Of a stretch of 64,000 bases of DNA, positions 60,017-64,000 are shown piece by piece. Numbering within the stretch: position 1 is the first letter of the stretch; every line of letters begins with the position of its first letter. The notes beneath the pieces were generated by a model. It was not told the DNA's origin and ran no database searches. It worked only from the letters and a program-made list of their open reading frames with translations. A program made the position numbers and the translations under genes. Source of the DNA: Monilinia fructicola. Taxonomy: Eukaryota; Ascomycota; Leotiomycetes; Helotiales; Sclerotiniaceae. The DNA lies in assembly GCA_008692225.1 (NCBI GenBank), contig VICG01000009.1, forward strand, positions 806,001-870,000, given 5' to 3'.

Positions 60017-60560
60017 CTAGCGTTTCACGGCACACCCCTTTTGTTTCAAGAATCTTGGTCTTGCATTCGAGAGTTGAATTCTTCCTTCTAAACTTTCATC
60101 CATATCTTCATAAATCTTGCGTCCCGTCTCGAACTTGGCGTATTGGGTGACCAAATATATCTTTAGAGCATCAATTACGTGGCGATGATGGATGTCGACG
60201 TCATTGTCGCGAGAGAACATTTGATTCTATTGTAAAGAATTATATCTTAGTTCAAAGGTGCTAATGTGATCCATCATGATGAAGCAATAGTTTTATGGTT
60301 ACTATAGTTCGACAGCAAGTACTCATTACCACCTACCGAATTCAGAGTCTAATTCCACCCAAATTTTGCTTGAGCAATTCGAACATGACATTGAAATGGC
60401 GAGTTTTGGTTTTGACACTGCAAGGAGAATCAGGCTCTAGGTTGATCGATTCCATAATGGCGGTAATTTTGCCGAGTTGTGTGTCCTGTGACGAGGAAAG
60501 GTTACGAGGACAAATAAAATCGCCAACATTGTTGTAAACAGGGTCAACGGATAGTTTCAT
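60017..60560 (-). pseudogene. array unit 4: two coding-like segments, partial
   Basis: The first segment, from an ATG at 60560, reads SVDPVYNNVGDFICPRNLSS.., ITAIMESINLEPDSPCSVK, FNVMFELLKQNLGG and stops at 60342. A second segment, 60220-60017, reads MFSRDNDVDIHHRHVIDALK.., KFETGRKIYEDMDESLEGR and ends FLKQKGCAVKR. About 120 bp lies between them with an acceptor-like ACAATAG just before the second, but the first has a stop before any good donor. It is either a broken two-exon gene or two remnants. The position and strand are those of the array, and it lacks the N-terminal coil. Confidence 0.45.
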
Positions 60561-60818
60561 TTTGAGTCTTCGAACTTTGTATATGAAATTTCAAAACCTT
60601 GCATAGAATTTGACCGCATTTATTCTTCCCTAGATTGGTTTGTGCCTTTATAGAAGAACCATCCATGTAGACTCATCGCTCGTGCTGTGCATCCACTAAA
60701 ATTCACGCTGTGCTAAACTGTTGCCTCGAAAACTACTTTCAATTGTTCTCCTTTTCCTGAAAATTCTGTATTTCCTCTCAAACTATATTTCTCAGTCAAT
60801 AACACAGATTATCATTCC

Positions 60819-62492
60819 TCAATAAAATGAATTCACTCCCCCGCTCATAAACGGAGGACGAGCACGAGAATCAATCCTGTTTGTTCCAACAACAATGTCA
60901 CAGATTCTCCGCATCTTATCACAGGCAGTAATGATATCAGAGTTTTCGCTGAATGTCTGTGCCGCCCGAAGAGCCATCGATGAATTTCTCAATGCCTCTT
61001 CAAACACAGAATCACAGTAGTCAGAAAGAGTCATGAATTGATCCTCGGCATCACGGTCTGGTGTGTGGTTGGTGAAGCAGCCACGGTGCGCCATCGTTCC
61101 CCTTAGGTTCACGATTTCTGTTACTTTGGATTGTGGGGCATATTTGTCACAACGACCTCGTTTGACATCGTCGACGCTAACTCCGTAGACTTCTTCGAAG
61201 GCCTTGTGGAATTTCGCCCATTGTTCCGCGTTGATTGAGAGCATTGCAGCATCGGCTCGAACATCCCCGCGGAATGACTTGCCTGTTCCAGGGTTTGTAC
61301 TCAGAATATTCAAGTTGATGTCAAGGCCGGAAGATAGGTTTTCGTGGTGCGAGTGGTGGTATTGTGAAGTCTCACCAGCTTTAGAGCTTTGAAAGAACTC
61401 CATACGAGATTTAATACCAACATCTCGGAGAATATTATGAGGCTCTCTCTCATTCTTTACCCTCGTCAGGGATTTAGATAAATTTCTCAACTTCTTCCCT
61501 AAGTTTATCGCTCCCATCATCATCATCGTCATCATCATCATCATCATCATCAAAAGTAACTCTGTTTACTGAGTTCCTCCTCGGTTGTGTCTGTGAAGAT
61601 TCTAAGGCAGATTCCAGATCACGTTCCAACTTTCGATTCACTTCTGCATATTTTCTGTTCGTCAAGACATGCTCATCTCTATTCTCCGCAATCTGCCTGA
61701 TGTGTTCCTGTGTCGATCTCAAGGAATGGGCCAGTGCATCGTTTTCCTGGAGAAGCCGATCTCTTTCTCTTTCGATGCTTTTGTAACGAACCGATAGTTC
61801 TCTGAATTCATTCTCCAGTTTCTTGTCCGGTGAAAGCTGGCGAAAAGACGTGTGGTAGGTGATACTCGCAGGGGTCATGTGAGAACTCGAGGTCAATCCA
61901 TCGAAGCAGGAGTCAAAATAGTTCTCGCCCGAACTGAAACTGAGAATATGGTTCTTCTTCTTCAAGATATTCTGTATTTAATCATCAGATAGGGATTTTC
62001 TACAAAGATATGACCGTTACCTACACTCATGCGCGTTCCAAACTCTTGCCGGTTTCGATTCCAGTCTTCAGTTTCTTTCTTTCTCTTATCGTCATACTTT
62101 GACGTGTCATGCATGGCAATAGCCTTCCTCACTTCGTGTAAACTCGTTTTAGGTCCAATTTTGATCGACCGTTTTTTTTCCATGACTATCGATCGTCTTA
62201 AACTCGGCTGGCTCGAGAAGAGAACTTGTATTTGCAGCGCCCTATGTACATATATTTAGATCAGCCATACCATCTTAAAATGGGTGAAAATGAATTTCCA
62301 CTTTACCTTTACGCAGCTTTTCCATCTGTCAAGGCTAACCTGTTTTTCCTCTGAGATCTTCTCAAACTTCTTCTTCGAGTGGTACAAATTTTCGAGCAGG
62401 ACTTCCTCGTGGTCAGAATACTGCTTGGTGAGTTCAGCCAGTCTAGATTTATCTTTCTCCATGTCCCTCTTGAACTGCTTATCTGAAGTCAT
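60819..62492 (-). CDS. coiled-coil protein of unknown function, array unit 5 (3 exons, one frame break)
   Basis: The N-terminus is coiled coil (MTSDKQFKRDMEKDKSRLAE, TKQYSDHEEVLLENLYHSKK). Exon 2 (about 62,241-62,025) continues with KTSLHEVRKAIAMHDTSKYD. Intron 61,972-62,024 is well defined; the first intron (about 62,242-62,301) has an uncertain donor. Exon 3 carries a coil (ELSVRYKSIERERDRLLQEN) and a (GAT)n tract coding about 13 Asp. Then after EEVEKF the frame slips by one base near 61,476 and goes on as KSLTRVKNERE. The C-terminal domain has VYGVSVDDVKRG, SKVTEIVNLRGTMAHRGCFT and PDRDAEDQFMTLSDYCD, the best-preserved version of the array's domain. Function is unknown. The single frame slip may be a sequence error as in the housekeeping genes. 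Confidence 0.62.
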
Positions 62493-64000
62493 GATTCTGA
62501 TAGCAGATATCGATTTAATAGGAAAATTATTGTTGATATATTGACGCTCCAGAGTATTGTTATCAAAAGTAAAAGTAATAGGGCAAAATTGAAGGTCAAG
62601 ACGAAGTTGAATATTGAGTTTGATGGATTGAGATTGTTATGATCCTCAATTATTTTCAGAGTATCACAAGACATACATTGAGGATATTAGGCCCGAGCTC
62701 CAAGGCTACTGTACTGTCTCTTGTAGGTTTCAGCAGTTCACAGTGCTTTCTCAATTCTACTTAATCACAAAAACTATACATATATATTGACATAGACAAC
62801 TTGTTTTGTTGTCAAATCAGATTGAATTGCTAGAAGTCTTGGCACCAACTTTCGACCTCGGGAGGCTGTCGGCCAGCTTATTTTCTACCCAATTGATTCT
62901 AGACCACCATGAATAGGCTCCTTGAAGTTCTCATAGTGAAACAAACATCACAATACAAAAACTACATTTGCTCTTATCGGACAAAGTCAAAAATGAAAAA
63001 GTGAATTGGGGTGCTTATTGAATCTAAAATTGATATCTCTATCAATCAAAGATATATTGTATTTCCAATGACCTCACTTGATTTCTATTAAATGGAGAAA
63101 TTCAACAATCCAAGAAAAAGAACTAAACAGTCCTTGCAAGTTTACGAAACATTTCAAAGCCACATGCCACATATATGATGATACTCTCTTTAAATGCGTC
63201 ATGCTTTAGTAAGATAAATCAAGATACATCAAGCAATATTAAATACCCGAAAAAGATTGATTGAAAGTTGAATGAATAATTTTGATAAGTACAAAGGTTC
63301 CATGCACTCACTGTATTGCCTGTACCCTTGTTGTGGATTCGCCCCACCCACACTACCGCGATTAGCCGAAGCCCCTTTCCAACCTCACTTTTTCCACCTC
63401 TTTATCAGTGGCAGAATTACAATAATCGATAAAAGGTAAGGAACGATTATATATCACAGTCAAGAGAGCTAGGTCTTCGAATTTAATTCCGTGAGAAAGG
63501 AGCCATCTGGGGAAGCCTTGTTAACATTGAAATCTGTATAACATGGTGTATTCTTTGTATGTACAGAGCGCGCGTTCTACGTGGAGATAAATACAAATTT
63601 CTGCGTCAAGTGTGAGTGGTAACAACACCCCAGAAGCTGAGATAGCGCCTGTCACTTGAAACCGAAAGTTTCTATTGCTTATCATAAGTTGATTGAATCA
63701 GTGGCCTTAATCGCTAATATACGAGTGGAAATATCATAATTATATTGACCTGACCTCAGCTCTATAATACACAGTGTATCTTCCTCTTCCCTTCCACTGA
63801 TGAACAATCAATCATGATGTCTCCATCTTCATTAATCTGTTGTGTACATTTCGTTCTCAAGCATAAATTTTATCTAAAATAGGCGAGGGAATATATCATT
63901 GGTAAGTGTGCCTAAAATAGGTAGTTAGTGATTCAAGATTGCCTGACCCAGGGAGATTAGAGGTAAAGAAAGGAAGACTTCGTACCGAGCCCTCAAGTCA
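62493..64000. other. intergenic, no gene recognised
   Basis: This is AT-rich DNA upstream of unit 5. Small open frames without domains are present (e.g. a Leu-rich one at 62,489-62,674 that overlaps the presumed promoter). Nothing marks the end of the array or the start of another unit before the window ends. Confidence 0.45.

Overview
The window reads as nuclear DNA of a filamentous ascomycete. Genes are split by short introns (about 47-180 bp) with fungal GT..CTAAC/CTGAC..AG signals. The proteins are fungal: a Stb3-type Sin3-binding protein, Swc5, a Yta7-type ATPase, a mitochondrial NADH kinase, Dus1, and fungal MFS families. Intergenic DNA is AT-rich and full of microsatellites. The overall style suggests Pezizomycotina, perhaps Leotiomycetes/Sclerotiniaceae. 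That placement is an impression, not shown by any marker gene.

Layout: (1) 1-3.4 kb, repeat-rich spacer, then a STB3-like gene (+). (2) 6.2-17.4 kb, an accessory-looking block: an SDR oxidoreductase (-), an unrecognised ORF (+), two MFS transporters of different families (+,+), scattered coding-like debris, and a small secreted 8-cysteine protein (-). (3) 19-26.7 kb, housekeeping genes: mitochondrial NADH kinase (-), a PlsC/LPLAT acyltransferase (+), SWC5 (-). (4) 26.7-36.8 kb, a ten-kilobase gene desert packed with tandem repeats and many copies of the 9-mer TACGGAGTA. (5) 36.8-52.3 kb, a Bni4-like protein (+), DUS1 (+), an HSDL2-like SDR (-) divergent from a kappa-class GST (+), and a 1,701-residue Yta7/ATAD2-like chromatin ATPase (+). 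(6) 53.4-62.5 kb, a minus-strand array of related coiled-coil proteins of unknown function: one intact copy (581 aa), one nearly intact copy, and decayed copies. This array is the least explained part of the window.

Two themes cut across the annotation. First, conserved genes (MFS-1, NADH kinase, acyltransferase, SWC5, DUS1, one array gene) carry single- or two-base frame breaks, many in homopolymers, where family conservation resumes at once in another frame. Consensus indel errors explain this better than parallel loss of essential genes. Second, the decayed array members carry in-frame stops of the kind made by C-to-T change, which looks like genuine decay, possibly RIP-like.

Splice sites below were placed by eye from donor/acceptor consensus, frame continuity and family expectation. 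Total exon length divides by three for all genes not flagged as frame-broken.
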